Below the pieces are notes generated by a model. That model was not told the DNA's origin, did no database searches, and saw nothing but the letters and a program-made list of their open reading frames with translations. A stretch of DNA of 53,395 nucleotides from Deferrisomatales bacterium (GTDB lineage Bacteria > Desulfobacterota > Deferrisomatia > Deferrisomatales > JARGFW01), in contig JARGFW010000011.1 of NCBI GenBank assembly GCA_029211085.1, forward strand, positions 1 to 53,395, in the 5' to 3' direction. This document shows, piece by piece, positions 1 to 12,304 of the stretch; position 1 is the first letter of the stretch, and every line of letters starts with the position of its first letter. The translations under genes were made by a program, and so were the position numbers.

Positions 1-66
1 TTCTCGCCAGACATCCTGCAACAACTGGGCGCAGCCCTGGCCGCGCACCGCGGGGACGGCGGATGA
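1..66 (+). CDS. C-terminal end of probable TRAP substrate-binding protein (partial)
   Basis: An open frame enters the window at base 1 and stops at the TGA at 64-66, giving the 21-residue tail FSPDILQQLGAALAAHRGDGG. The stop overlaps the next start (ATGA). In TRAP operons the periplasmic binding protein (DctP/TAXI type) usually lies directly before DctQ and DctM, so position and coupling suggest this identity. The tail alone has no diagnostic motif. Confidence 0.5.
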   Translation, partial: FSPDILQQLGAALAAHRGDGG

Positions 67-587
67 GTGAACCCGCCGGAGGCCCCCTGCTGCGCGCCCT
101 GCGGGTGGTGCACCGGATCGAGGACGGCCTGATCGCCGTGCTGCTCGGATCCATGGTGGTGCTAGCCGGCGGGCAGATCCTGCTGCGCAACGTGCTCACC
201 GGGGGTGCCGGCTGGGTCGACCCGCTGCTGCGGATCCTGGTGCTGTGGGTCGGATTGCTGGGGGCGGTATCGGCCAGCCGCAGCGGCAAGCACATCGCCA
301 TCGACGCTGCGGTGCGCGCCCTGCCGCCCCGGGCACGCTGCATGGCGCGGGCGTTCACCTGCCTGTTCACCGCCACAGTGGCGGGCCTGATCGCGGTGCA
401 CTCCGCCCGCTTCGTGGCGATGGACTACGAGGCCCGGGTGGTAGCGTTCGCAGGGGTGCCCACCTGGGTGCTGGAGCTGGTGCTGCCGGTGGCGTTCGCG
501 CTGATCGCCCTGCGCTACCTGCTGCGGGCGGCGGTGCACGTACACACCTCCCTGCGCCGCCCCACAGCGGCGAGCTGCAACCCTTGA
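63..587 (+). CDS. dctQ: TRAP transporter small permease (DctQ family)
   Basis: This 174-aa protein matches the usual DctQ size. It has four hydrophobic segments, around residues 20-42, 55-72, 95-115 and 135-155. The second is followed by a basic patch (SRSGKHIAID), typical of DctQ. DctQ supports the large permease in Na+- or H+-driven uptake of carboxylates and related organic acids, using a periplasmic binding protein. The start overlaps the preceding stop, and the stop overlaps the TTG start of dctM, so the genes are translationally coupled. The substrate cannot be read from the sequence. Confidence 0.88.
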   Translation: MSEPAGGPLLRALRVVHRIEDGLIAVLLGSMVVLAGGQILLRNVLTGGAGWVDPLLRILVLWVGLLGAVSASRSGKHIAIDAAVRALPPRARCMARAFTCLFTATVAGLIAVHSARFVAMDYEARVVAFAGVPTWVLELVLPVAFALIALRYLLRAAVHVHTSLRRPTAASCNP

Positions 588-1867
588 TCGGCCTCGCCCT
601 GCTGGGCGCTGCCGCCGTGCTGGGAGCCCCGCTGTTCGCGGTGATCGGCGCCAGCGCCATGCTGGGGTTTCGGGCCGAGGGCATCGACTTGTCGGTGGTG
701 GCGATCGAGATCTACCGTATCGCCGAGATGCCGATCCTGTTGGCGATCCCCCTGTTCACCTTCGCCGGTTACCTGCTGGGGGAGAGTCGGGGCCCCGAGC
801 GCCTGGTGCGACTGACCCGGGTGTTCCTGGGCTGGATACCCGGGGGCCTGGCGATCGTGGCGCTGACCGCGTGCGCCCTGTTCACCGCGTTCACCGGCGC
901 CAGCGGAGTGACCATCGTGGCGCTGGGCGCCCTGCTCTATCCCGCTCTGCAGGGGGCCGGCTACCCCGAGCGCTTCAGCCTCGGCCTGATCACCACCTCC
1001 GGCAGCTTGGGCCTGCTGTTTGCGCCGTCCCTGCCACTGATCCTCTACGGGGTGGTGGCCCAGCAGTTGGGGGTGGGAAAACCGGTGCGCATCGACGACC
1101 TGTTCCTGGCCGGAGTGCTGCCCGGGGTGTTGATGGTCACCCTACTGAGTCTCTACGCCGCCTGGAGCGGGCGCGGCCTGCACTACCGGGAGACCCCCGA
1201 CACGGGGTTCTCCGCCCGCGGCGCCTGGGCCGCGCTGCGGGACTCGGCCTGGGAGCTGCCCCTGCCCGTGCTGGTACTGGGCGGCATCTACAGCGGATGG
1301 TTCGCGGTGAGCGAAGCGGCGGCGGTGACCGCCCTGTACGTGCTGGTGGTGGTGGTGGGCATCCGCCGCGAGGTGTCCCTGCGCAAGCTGCCCGGGGTGA
1401 TGCGCGACTCCATGGTGCTGGTGGGGGGGGTGCTGGTGATCCTGGCGGTAAGTCTGGCCTCCACCAACTACGTCATCGATACCGAGCTTCCCACCCGGAT
1501 GTTCGAATTGATCCGCGCCCACGTGGACAACAGGTGGACGTTCCTGGTGCTGCTCAACCTGTTCCTTCTGGCCCTGGGCATGCTGCTCGACATCTTCTCC
1601 GCCCTGGTGATCGTGATCCCGATCATCCTGCCCATCGCCGTGGGCTACGGCATCCACCCCGTGCATCTCGGCATCGTGTTCCTGGCCAACATGCAGCTCG
1701 GCTACTTCACCCCCCCGGTGGGCATGAACCTGTTCATCGCCAGCTACCGCTTCGACAAACCCATCCTGCAGCTCTACCGCGCCACCTTGCCGTTCTTCTT
1801 CCTGCTGCTGGCGGCGGTGCTGATCATCACCTACTGGCCGGGGCTGAGCCTGTTCCTGCTGCAGTAA
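584..1867 (+). CDS. dctM: TRAP transporter large permease (DctM family)
   Basis: This is a polytopic membrane protein of about 427 aa, the normal DctM length. The frame is open upstream, but that stretch lies inside dctQ and has no membrane character. The TTG at 584-586 overlaps the dctQ stop as TTGA and directly precedes the first hydrophobic helix, so I chose it as the start. Family features include the early segment PILLAIPLFTFAGYLLGES, GASGVT in the middle, and FTPPVGMNLFIAS near the end. DctM is the ion-coupled translocation subunit. It is the last gene of the TRAP operon here. Confidence 0.92.
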   Translation: MIGLALLGAAAVLGAPLFAVIGASAMLGFRAEGIDLSVVAIEIYRIAEMPILLAIPLFTFAGYLLGESRGPERLVRLTRVFLGWIPGGLAIVALTACALFTAFTGASGVTIVALGALLYPALQGAGYPERFSLGLITTSGSLGLLFAPSLPLILYGVVAQQLGVGKPVRIDDLFLAGVLPGVLMVTLLSLYAAWSGRGLHYRETPDTGFSARGAWAALRDSAWELPLPVLVLGGIYSGWFAVSEAAAVTALYVLVVVVGIRREVSLRKLPGVMRDSMVLVGGVLVILAVSLASTNYVIDTELPTRMFELIRAHVDNRWTFLVLLNLFLLALGMLLDIFSALVIVIPIILPIAVGYGIHPVHLGIVFLANMQLGYFTPPVGMNLFIASYRFDKPILQLYRATLPFFFLLLAAVLIITYWPGLSLFLLQ

Positions 1868-1935
1868 CCGAACGGGCAGAAAAGCGCTTTCGCCCGCCCG
1901 GGCAGGGGCTGTGCAACTAAGGAGCAGAGAGCACC

Positions 1936-3057
1936 GTGCCACTCGATTTCCCCTCAAAGTTGATAGGGCTGGCGAGGGGAATGGATCGCGGGCACGTTGC
2001 GCTGTCTTGTTGCAAACAGGATGAAAGGAGAAAGCTGCTGCTTGTTGCGCTAGCAACGCGGCTGGTAGGCCTCTGTTTGGCCGGAGTTTGTTTGCTGCTG
2101 CCGCTGGGTTCTCAAGCCCTGGCTGCCGAGGTCGAACTGCGCCCCTTGCGGGTTAGCAACCAGGCCCCGTTGGCCAAGCTTTGCGGCCTGCCGACACTGG
2201 ATCGTGCCCGTCTGCTGGCGGATGGAGAACATGAGGCCGGCTTCAGTTGGGATCTTTCCAACAACTACACCCTTGCCGGCAATGCGCGCGAGCAACTGTC
2301 GTTCGATGGTGAGAGCCACCGATTCGCCATACGCCTTGACCGTGGGCTATCCGATGGTTGGGAGATCGGTGCGGAACTGCTCGTCATCGCTCATCGCCGG
2401 GGAGCGTTGGACGGTTTCGTCGAGGGGTGGCATGACTTCTTCGGCCTGCCCGAAGGGGGACGCGACCAGGCTGCCAGTGGTCAACTCACTTACAGCTACG
2501 AGAAAGATTCGCGTTCGTTGTTTTCGGTGCGGGATGACGAGGGCGGCCTGGGAGACCTCCGATTGCTGCTCAGCCGACAATTGCATGCCGCTGCCGATGC
2601 GTCCCTGGCCCTGCATGCCAGTGTGGAGCTGCCAACGGGTGATGGCCGTGAGTTGCTTGGCAGTGGAAGTGTCGATGTGGCGCTTTGGGTCAGCGCTGAG
2701 CATCTCTGGCGCCCCGCCGGGCAGCGCCTGTCACTGCATGGGGGGGGCGGCCTGCTGGCCTCCGATTCAGGCGAAATTCTCTCTTCGCAACGCCGCCCGC
2801 TGGTCGGCACCGGGACTCTCGGCCTGGCCTGGTCCACATGGTCTTGGTTGGCCCTGCAGATACAGTTCGATGCTCATACGTCGCTTTTCGACGGCAGTGG
2901 TTTGCGGCCGATCGACGGAGCTTCCGCCCAAATGGCGATTGGCGGAGCCGCCGCCGTTGCAGAACGGACCCGGTTGGAGCTTGCGGTGGTTGAGGACATC
3001 GTCGTGGCGACCGCCCCGGATGTCAGTTTCCATCTATTGCTTTCCCAGCGTTTCTAG
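1936..3057 (+). CDS. DUF3187-like outer-membrane protein
   Basis: The protein is up to 373 aa. After a hydrophobic export signal (about residues 37-64, ending ALAAEV) it contains alternating amphipathic strands and ends in Phe (LLLSQRF), as beta-barrel proteins do. The pattern of LRVSNQAPL, a NYTLA segment and LDRGLSDGWEIGAEL resembles the DUF3187 family, whose function is unknown. A GTG at 1936 has an AAGGAG sequence 11 bases upstream. An in-frame ATG at 1981 would give a shorter leader and is a real alternative. The codon use looks slightly less GC-rich than in dctM. It appears to be a single-gene unit. Confidence 0.75.
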   Translation: MPLDFPSKLIGLARGMDRGHVALSCCKQDERRKLLLVALATRLVGLCLAGVCLLLPLGSQALAAEVELRPLRVSNQAPLAKLCGLPTLDRARLLADGEHEAGFSWDLSNNYTLAGNAREQLSFDGESHRFAIRLDRGLSDGWEIGAELLVIAHRRGALDGFVEGWHDFFGLPEGGRDQAASGQLTYSYEKDSRSLFSVRDDEGGLGDLRLLLSRQLHAAADASLALHASVELPTGDGRELLGSGSVDVALWVSAEHLWRPAGQRLSLHGGGGLLASDSGEILSSQRRPLVGTGTLGLAWSTWSWLALQIQFDAHTSLFDGSGLRPIDGASAQMAIGGAAAVAERTRLELAVVEDIVVATAPDVSFHLLLSQRF

Positions 3058-3450
3058 AATCGCTGGGGCAGCATTCGGGATGCAGTGGCGCGCAAAAAGG
3101 GAATGACTCCGTCACGGTTGATCCGTTCCCCGGGTGATTACATGCAGCACTACAGTGCGACCGTCTGCGCCCGCGGATGGGAAGGTGCTTTCGCCCGCCC
3201 CGGGCGGGAAGGAGCCACAAAATTCACACGCCTTGGATCCCACCGCTGGTCCACCCGTCCGAACGTGTTCTCGCAACTGCCGAGCCGATGCCAGGTGGGC
3301 CGCGCCGTTACCGTCTGGCACGACGCGGCACCGGGCCGAAATGTAGCCGCCCTGCTCTGACCGGGAGGCCCACGTTGCGTTTTTCGGGAGCGGGGGCATG
3401 CTGGGGTACCATTTTTCGGTCGCCGGTCGGAAGACCAAGGAGGAAACCCA
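3058..3450 (+). other. Intergenic region, no convincing gene
   Basis: The open frames here are short, conflict with one another, and resemble no family I recognise. A GC-rich block at 3187-3205 (GCTTTCGCCCGCC, then CGGGC) can fold into a short hairpin and nearly repeats a block at 1886-1903 after dctM. A good ribosome-binding site (AAGGAGG near 3437) belongs to the next gene. Confidence 0.5.
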
Positions 3451-4203
3451 ATGAAGATGCGCGACGGAGTGGCACCGATCGCCCTGCTCGGAGCCCTGTT
3501 GTTGGCAGTCCCGGCGACAGGCGGGTGGCTGGACAAGGCGAAGGAGTTGCTCGGTGCAGGGACCGCATCCCAGACCACAGCACCGAACGGAACGAGCGGG
3601 TTGGGTGCAGAGGAGATCGGTGAGGGTCTGCGAGAGGCCCTGCGCAAGGGGACCGAAACGGCGGTGTCCCGAGCCTCGGCGAACGGAGGGTTTCTGGAGA
3701 ACCCCCAAATCCGCATCCCCCTTCCGGACCGTCTGCAGAAGGCGGCCCGCACCCTGAAGATGATCGGCATGGGCTCCCAGGCAGACGCCTTTGAGGAAAC
3801 CATGAACCGGGCAGCCGAAACCGCGGCAGCCAAGGCCGCTCCCATCTTCGGAGACGCGATCGCGAAGCTCACCTTCGACGACGTAAACCAGATCTGGAAG
3901 GGGGGGGATACCGCTGCCACGGAGTACCTGGGCCGCTCAACCCGCCCGCTTCTCCAAAGGGAGTTCCAGCCCGTGGTCCACGCTGCGGCCCAGGAAGCGG
4001 GGGTCACCCGCAGCTACCAGGCCCTCACGAGCCAGCCCCAGGTGTCTTCCCTGGTAGCCGGAACCGACCTCGACCTGGACCACTACGTGACCGAGAAGGC
4101 CCTGGACGGGGTGTTCGCCCTGCTCGCCGAGGAGGAGAAGCGGATCCGCACGGACCCGGTCGCCCGTACCACCGATCTACTGAAGAAGGTCTTCGGCCAG
4201 TAG
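3451..4203 (+). CDS. DUF4197 family exported protein
   Basis: This 250-aa protein starts with a signal peptide (about residues 1-24, cleavage near PATGG) and is otherwise helical and soluble. The features GLGAEEIGEGLREALRKGTE, NPQIRIPLPDRLQKA, ETMNRAAE and a C-terminal GVFALLAEEEKRIR segment are characteristic of DUF4197 proteins, whose biochemical role is not established. Family members are typically 220-250 aa, so this looks complete. An AGGAGG lies at the right distance before the ATG. It is probably periplasmic, and its neighbours give no functional hint. Confidence 0.85.
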   Translation: MKMRDGVAPIALLGALLLAVPATGGWLDKAKELLGAGTASQTTAPNGTSGLGAEEIGEGLREALRKGTETAVSRASANGGFLENPQIRIPLPDRLQKAARTLKMIGMGSQADAFEETMNRAAETAAAKAAPIFGDAIAKLTFDDVNQIWKGGDTAATEYLGRSTRPLLQREFQPVVHAAAQEAGVTRSYQALTSQPQVSSLVAGTDLDLDHYVTEKALDGVFALLAEEEKRIRTDPVARTTDLLKKVFGQ

Positions 4204-4490
4204 AGAGACACCCCGTACACGCGCTCGAAGGGAAGCTTCAGACCCTTCGGCCCCGTCTTCCCCAGCAGGCGTTTCAGCAACCCGTCGAGCACATTTCCGC
4301 GGCCGGCGATCTCGCCGTCCGGTGCTTCCAACCCACCCACGCTCCCCTGGAGATCGGCCAGAGGCCCGTCGAGTTTGGCCATGATCTCCACGACCACCTT
4401 GCGGCGCAGGAGGTTCCGGGCATCGAGACGGAAACCGATCTCCGTCGGCACGCAGGCCACCCGCGTCAGGGGCGACGCACCGGAGAGCAC
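4204..4490 (-). pseudogene. Possible gene remnant or small unidentified protein
   Basis: On the minus strand an open frame starts at a GTG at 4488-4490. Unlike shadow frames, it reads like real protein: VVVEIMAKLDGPLADLQG, then GGLEAPDGEIAGRGNVLDG and LGKTGPKGLKLPFERVYGV. The frame has no stop until 4083, so it would overlap the convergent DUF4197 gene by about 120 bases, where its sequence becomes nonsense. This fits a truncated or degraded gene whose 3' end has been lost. I could not assign a family. Confidence 0.28.
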
Positions 4491-4525
4491 TCCACCCCGC
4501 TGGGGTCAGTGGAGCTAGGGACGGT

Positions 4526-5119
4526 TCAGGGAGCGCGGAATACCGCCAGGCTGGCAGTGAGCAGGTCGAGCACCTGCTTGTCGCGGATGCGTTCGGTGAG
4601 CACAGCGGCGGGGTAGCGGTAGGCGACCAGCACGGTTCCCGAGACCGCTTCGGTGTCCACCGCCAGTTCCCGGGGGTCTCCATCCCAGGCGCCGCTGATC
4701 AGCAGGCGGTCCCCGAGCACCTTGAGGAGTACGCCCCGCTCCCCGGGGGCAGGCTGCTGCCGCGCCTCCAGACCCGCCAGCAGGGACTCGACCTGCTCCC
4801 GATCCTCCGCATACGTATCCAGCGCCAGGTAGCGGTGGAAGTGGTGCGCAGCGAGCCCGTAGTCCCGGTACCCCTTCAGAAACACCGCTCCCAGATTGTA
4901 ATGGACCCCCGGGTACTCCGGGTCCTTCTCCAGTGCCTGGAAGTAACTGTCCAGGGCATCCGCGTAGCGCTTGCTGGAGAGAAACTGGTCACCGTGTTCC
5001 TTTGCGGTCTGCGCCCCCGGCTCCTGACGGAAGCGCACGATCGACCCGCCCGCCAAGGCCCAGTTGGCAGCACCGGCGCAGGCGAGGAGCATCCAGGCCA
5101 AACACACCGCGGTTCGCAT
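4526..5119 (-). CDS. Exported TPR-repeat protein
   Basis: The ATG at 5117-5119 gives 197 aa beginning with a clear signal peptide (MRTAVCLAWMLLACAGAANWALA). The frame is open upstream, but that part is low-complexity, so I rejected a longer start. Residues about 38-100 form TPR units (DQFLSSKRYADALDSYFQAL, then PGVHYNLGAVFLKG). The C-terminal ~60 residues (LLISGAWDGDPREL and following) have no recognised fold. It lies 59 bases after the GGDEF-EAL gene on the same strand, so it is probably the last gene of that signalling operon. A role as a periplasmic protein-interaction module is inferred. Confidence 0.8.
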   Translation of the reverse strand: MRTAVCLAWMLLACAGAANWALAGGSIVRFRQEPGAQTAKEHGDQFLSSKRYADALDSYFQALEKDPEYPGVHYNLGAVFLKGYRDYGLAAHHFHRYLALDTYAEDREQVESLLAGLEARQQPAPGERGVLLKVLGDRLLISGAWDGDPRELAVDTEAVSGTVLVAYRYPAAVLTERIRDKQVLDLLTASLAVFRAP

Positions 5120-5178
5120 GTGTTGTAGCGTACCGCAGGACCGGGGAGGACGCCACAGGCAAGCCGGTGGCCCCCAAA

Positions 5179-7322
5179 CTACTCCTCGGGAGGGGTGGAA
5201 GGAAGAACCGACACCTGCGCCAGTTGGAGGAACCGGTCCGCCGGCACCGGCGGGCTCACCAGATAGCCCTGGAACTCCTGGCACCCCTGTTCGCGGATGA
5301 ACGCGAGCTGCGCCTCGGTCTCCACACCCTCGGCGATCAGGTCGAGCCGCAGGCTGCGAGCCATGGCGATGATCGCCGTGGTGATCGCCACGTGGTCCGC
5401 ATCGCCGGGCACCCCACTGAGAAAGGAGCGGTCGATCTTCAGGGCGTTCAGGGGGAAGCGTTTCAGGTAGCTCAGGGACGAGTAGCCGGTGCCGAAATCA
5501 TCCACCGACAGCCGCACCCCCAGCTTCTTGAGCCGGCCGAGGCTGCGAATGTTCTCCTCCGCATCCTCCATCACCACCGTCTCCGTCAGTTCCAGATCCA
5601 ACAGGTGCGGGGCCAGTCCGGAACGCTCCAGGGCCCCTGCCACCGTTTCCACAAAGTCGGTCTGGGCAAACTGGCGGCCCGAGACGTTCACCGCGACCCG
5701 CAACGGGGGCTTCCCCCCGGCCTGCCACGCCACGGCCTGGGCGCACGCGGCGTGCAGGACCCACGCCCCCATGGGCACCACCAGCCCAGTCTCCTCCGCG
5801 ATGGGGATGAACCCCATGGGCGGCACCAGGCCCAGCTCCGGGTGCTGCCAGCGAATCAGCGCCTCGGCGCCCACCACCCGCCCGGTACCCACGTTCACCT
5901 GGGGCTGGTAGTGGAGGACGAACTCCTGCCGCTCCAGTGCCTTGCGCAGATGGCTCTCGAGCACCAGCCGCTCAAAAGCGGTGGCGTTCATGGACTCGGC
6001 ATAGAACTGGTAGTTGTTCCGCCCCTGGTCCTTGGCATGGTACATGGCGGCGTCGGCGTTCTTGAGCAGTCCCTCGGCGTCCTCGGCGTCGTAGGGATAC
6101 ATGGCGATGCCGACGCTGGCGGTGACCGTCACCTCCTGGTCGTTCACGATGAACGGCCGGATCAGCGCCTCCACCACCCGCCTCGCCACCCGAGCGGCGT
6201 CCTGCACATGCCGCACCTCGCCCAGCAGGATGATGAACTCGTCGCCTCCCAGGCGGGCCACCAGGGGGCCGGAATCATCCCCCCCGGGACGTCCCACGCA
6301 GTCACTGCTGCGCAGGCACGTCTCCAGGCGCTCGGCAGCGGTTTTCAGTAGCGCGTCCCCCGCCCCGTGTCCCAAGGTGTCGTTGATGCGCTTGAAGCGG
6401 TCGAGGTCGAGAAACAGGATGGAAGCCAAGCGGCCGTGACGCCGCGCCGCGTCCAGGGCCAGATCGAGCCGGTCGCGGAACAGGCGGCGGTTCGGCAGAC
6501 CGGTGAGGCCGTCGAAGTAGGCCAGGAAGCGGATCTGCTCCTCGTCGCGCTTGCGGTCGGTGACGTCCTGGATCGCCCCGGCAGCAAACACAGGCCGGCC
6601 GTCATCGTCCAGGGTAACCCGGGTCTGCTGGTGGACGATGCAGCGCGACCCCTCCCTGCGGCGCACCTCGTAATCCAGGGTCCGGGTGCCTCCACTACAC
6701 AGCACCTCGTCCATGGCCTGGCGCACCGAAAACTGCTCTTCGTCCCGGATACAACCCAACAACGCCTCGTAACTGGGCTGGAACGCCTGCGGATCGACGC
6801 CGAAGATGGTGTAGAACCGCTCGGAACAGAAAAACGCGCCGTTGGTCAGATCCCACTCCCACCAGCCCAGGTTGGCCAGGCTCTGGGCGTTGGCCAACTT
6901 CGCCTCGCTGCTGCGCAGGTCGCTCATGGCACGACTGGACCGCAGCATATAGCGCACCCGGTGGCTCAGGATGACCCAGTTGGGGGGCTTGTCCACGAAG
7001 TCGGTGGCGCCCACCTCGTAGGCCCGACGCACCGAATCCACGTCGTTGAGGGCGGTCATCATCAGCACCGGGGTGTCCCTGGCGTGGGAGAGTTCCCGCA
7101 GCCGGGTGCACACCGAGAAGCCGTCCAGATCGGGCATGTCCACGTCCAGCAGCACCAGACTGGGCCTGTGCTCTTCCACCAGGCGCAGTGCCTCCTGGCC
7201 GCCACGGGCCTCCTCCACCCGGAACCCGGCCACCTCCAGGGAGTGGCGCGCCAGCAGGCGCATGGTCCGATCATCGTCGACCACCAGCACCAGATCCTCG
7301 CCCGCGGGGGAGTCCGGCCGGC

Positions 7323-7326
<4 letters not shown>
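5179..7326 (-). CDS. Response regulator with PAS, GGDEF and EAL domains
   Basis: The protein has 715 aa. Domains in order are REC (residues 12-125, phosphoacceptor Asp61 in [10 protein letters not shown], conserved Lys in VDKPP), PAS/PAC (about 145-258), GGDEF (265-435, intact RLGGDEF at 358-364) and EAL (455-700, with [29 protein letters not shown] and AEGVET all present). Both the cyclase and phosphodiesterase motifs look catalytic. The RxxD inhibitory site is absent from its usual position before GGDEF, where there is a short insert. The GTG start overlaps the upstream kinase stop (GTGA). The kinase and its HPt domain are the obvious partner, so phosphorylation probably controls c-di-GMP turnover. 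Confidence 0.93.
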
Positions 7327-10229
<2,903 letters not shown>

Positions 10230-10671
10230 GTGGGGACCTTCACGCTCTGGGAAGGAGGTGACAAAAGCCGCGGCTGCCGCTGCGATCCTGTTCTGCACAC
10301 CAACTGCGAGGTTTCGCCGACAGGAGTCCCATCGGCGAAAAAGCCCCGGAACTTGAGGGAGCGGGCCACAGAAGCCACGGGAACAAAGAGCCAGCCCGAT
10401 ATCGCACCCACATGCTGCAAGTTGCCGCCCTACACACCCTCGATCCACGCCAGCAGCTCCCCGGGGCGCGCGCCCGGGGCTTGGCGGCCGTCTCCGCTGC
10501 AGGGTGGGTCGTGGCGGACGGTCGCGTGCCGATGGCGGCCGGGAACAGGCAGGGGCCGGTTCGGAGCAAGCGGCCGCGCAAACGACCCTTGGCCTAGGCC
10601 GTTCCCGGCGTTAGGATACAAACCTCTCGGCGACCAAGGGGTCGGCGGGGCGCCACCGAGGAGACCATGAC
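10230..10671 (+). other. Divergent intergenic region with a 9-bp inverted repeat
   Basis: This 442-base region separates the divergent kinase and OsmC genes. Short frames exist on both strands, but none resembles a known family, including the YfiR-like proteins that often accompany CHASE8 kinases. An inverted repeat (TTTCGCCGA at 10312-10320, TCGGCGAAA at 10332-10340, 11-base loop) is followed by A rather than T residues. It is therefore more likely an operator or RNA structure than a plus-strand terminator. Confidence 0.4.
10589..10617 (+). promoter_or_regulatory. Possible sigma-70 promoter of the OsmC gene
   Basis: TTGGCC (10589-10594) and TAGGAT (10612-10617) are separated by 17 bases, about 55 bases before the ATG at 10672. 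The match to consensus is moderate. Confidence 0.3.
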
Positions 10672-11100
10672 ATGGGCGTGCACGTCGTCAGCCGAGAGAA
10701 CCTCCAGATCGAGCTCACCGCCGGGCGCCACCGCTGGCTCGCCGATGAACCGGCCGGGGTAGGGGACGACACCGGCCCCAACCCCTACCAGTTGCTGCTG
10801 GGGGCCCTGGGCGCCTGCACCGCCATGACCGTACAGATGTACGCGCGCCGCAAGGGGTGGCCCCTGGACGCGGTGGAGGTGGAACTGGACACCCACAAGA
10901 TCCACGCCCGGGACTGCAAGGACTGCGAGAGCGATCCTGACACCCGGGTAGACATCATCGAACTCCAGCTGACGCTGCGGGGAAAGCTGACCCCGGAGCA
11001 GCTCCACCGGCTGGAGGAGATCGCCGGCCGTTGCCCGGTGCACCGCACCCTGACCACCGAGACCAAGATCCGCGCCCGCCTCGTCCCGGCGGCCGGATAA
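10672..11100 (+). CDS. OsmC family protein
   Basis: This 142-aa protein is complete for the OsmC/Ohr superfamily. The two conserved cysteines are Cys49 in ALGACTAMT and Cys121 in GRCPVHRTL. The GPNPYQLLLGALGAC block before the first cysteine is typical of OsmC-like (YhfA-type) members. Such proteins are thiol-dependent peroxidases for organic hydroperoxides, or related proteins with unknown substrates. There is an additional DCKDCESDP segment at 81-89 with two more cysteines, common in this subgroup. It stands alone between the divergent signalling operon and tal. Confidence 0.88.
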   Translation: MGVHVVSRENLQIELTAGRHRWLADEPAGVGDDTGPNPYQLLLGALGACTAMTVQMYARRKGWPLDAVEVELDTHKIHARDCKDCESDPDTRVDIIELQLTLRGKLTPEQLHRLEEIAGRCPVHRTLTTETKIRARLVPAAG

Positions 11101-11197
11101 CGCCGCCATCGAGGCCCCCGCCCCTCCTCCGAAGGGCGGCGCGACACCACCCTTCACCCCGTCCGGGCCACCGGGCCTCTCGTAGGAGCCATTTGCC

Positions 11198-12304
11198 ATG
11201 AACACGTTGCAGCAACTCACCCAGCACGGTCAGGCCGTGTGGTTCGACTACATCCGCCGCTCTTTCCTCGACAGCGGAGAGCTCCAGAGACTGGTGGACG
11301 CCGGGGTCCGGGGGGTCACCTCCAACCCCTCCATCTTCGAAAAAGCCATTGCCGGCAGCGCCGACTACGATGCCGAGCTGGCCCAGTTGGTGGCCGCCGG
11401 CCTCACGGCGGACGAGATCTACGAGGCACTGGCCCTGGAGGACATCCGCCGCGCCTGCGCCGTGCTGCGCCCGGTGTACGACGCCAGCCAGGGAGAGGAC
11501 GGTTACGTGAGCATCGAGGTGAGCCCCACCCTGGCCCACGACACCGCACGGACCATCGCCGAGGCCAGGCGGCTGTTCACCACCCTCGACCTGCCCAACG
11601 TGATGATCAAGGTGCCCGCTACTCCCGCCGGGGTGCCGGCGGTGGCGACGCTGATCAGTGCAGGCATCAACGTGAACGTCACCCTGATCTTCTCCCTGGC
11701 CCAGTACGAAGCCGTGGCCGCCGCCTATCTGGCGGGGCTCGAGGTGCGCCACGCCGCCAGCGGCGACCTGGGTCGGGTGGCGTCGGTGGCGTCATTCTTC
11801 GTCAGCCGGGTCGACACCGCGGTGGACCCCCTGCTGGCCGACCTTGGGGAGACCGAGCTGGCGGGCAAGATCGCCAACGACAACGCCAAGGTGGCCTACG
11901 CCCGCTTCCAGCAGTTGTTCGCCGGGGAGCGCTGGGCGCCCCTGGCCGCCGCCGGGGCTCGGGTGCAGCGCCCCCTGTGGGCCAGCACCGGAACCAAGAA
12001 CCCGGCCTACCCAGACACCCTGTACGTCGATGGACTGATCGGGCCCCACACGGTGAATACCCTGCCGCCAGCCACCCTGGAGGCGTTCCGCGACCACGGC
12101 ACGGTGGCCGCCACCCTTACCGCCGACGTGGCAACCAGCCACGCCCGCCTGGCGCGGCTGGCGGAGCTGGGCATCGACTTGGGCACCATCACACAGAAAC
12201 TCCAGGACGACGGGGTGGCGTCCTTCGCCCAGGCGTTCGAGGGCCTCATGGCCAGTGTCACCCAGCGGCGCAGCGAACTGCTGGCCCGGAAGGGCGGCGC
12301 ATGA
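11198..12304 (+). CDS. tal: Transaldolase
   Basis: This 368-aa transaldolase is of the longer Tal type found in cyanobacteria and actinobacteria. Features are GVTSNPSIFEKAI near the N-terminus, a conserved LPNVMIKVPATPAG block whose lysine should be the Schiff-base residue, and RPLWASTGTKNPAY. It transfers a dihydroxyacetone unit between sugar phosphates in the non-oxidative pentose phosphate pathway. The stop overlaps the pgi start (ATGA). In several bacteria the same two domains form one Tal-Pgi fusion polypeptide; here they are separate but coupled. Confidence 0.95.
   Translation: MNTLQQLTQHGQAVWFDYIRRSFLDSGELQRLVDAGVRGVTSNPSIFEKAIAGSADYDAELAQLVAAGLTADEIYEALALEDIRRACAVLRPVYDASQGEDGYVSIEVSPTLAHDTARTIAEARRLFTTLDLPNVMIKVPATPAGVPAVATLISAGINVNVTLIFSLAQYEAVAAAYLAGLEVRHAASGDLGRVASVASFFVSRVDTAVDPLLADLGETELAGKIANDNAKVAYARFQQLFAGERWAPLAAAGARVQRPLWASTGTKNPAYPDTLYVDGLIGPHTVNTLPPATLEAFRDHGTVAATLTADVATSHARLARLAELGIDLGTITQKLQDDGVASFAQAFEGLMASVTQRRSELLARKGGA

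Noticed and set aside
245-583. Upstream extension of the dctM frame
   Set aside because: It lies inside dctQ in another frame and lacks membrane helices; the TTG at 584 fits.
4933-6351. 472-codon plus-strand frame opposite the GGDEF-EAL gene
   Set aside because: No recognisable domains; the minus frame has complete GGDEF and EAL motifs.
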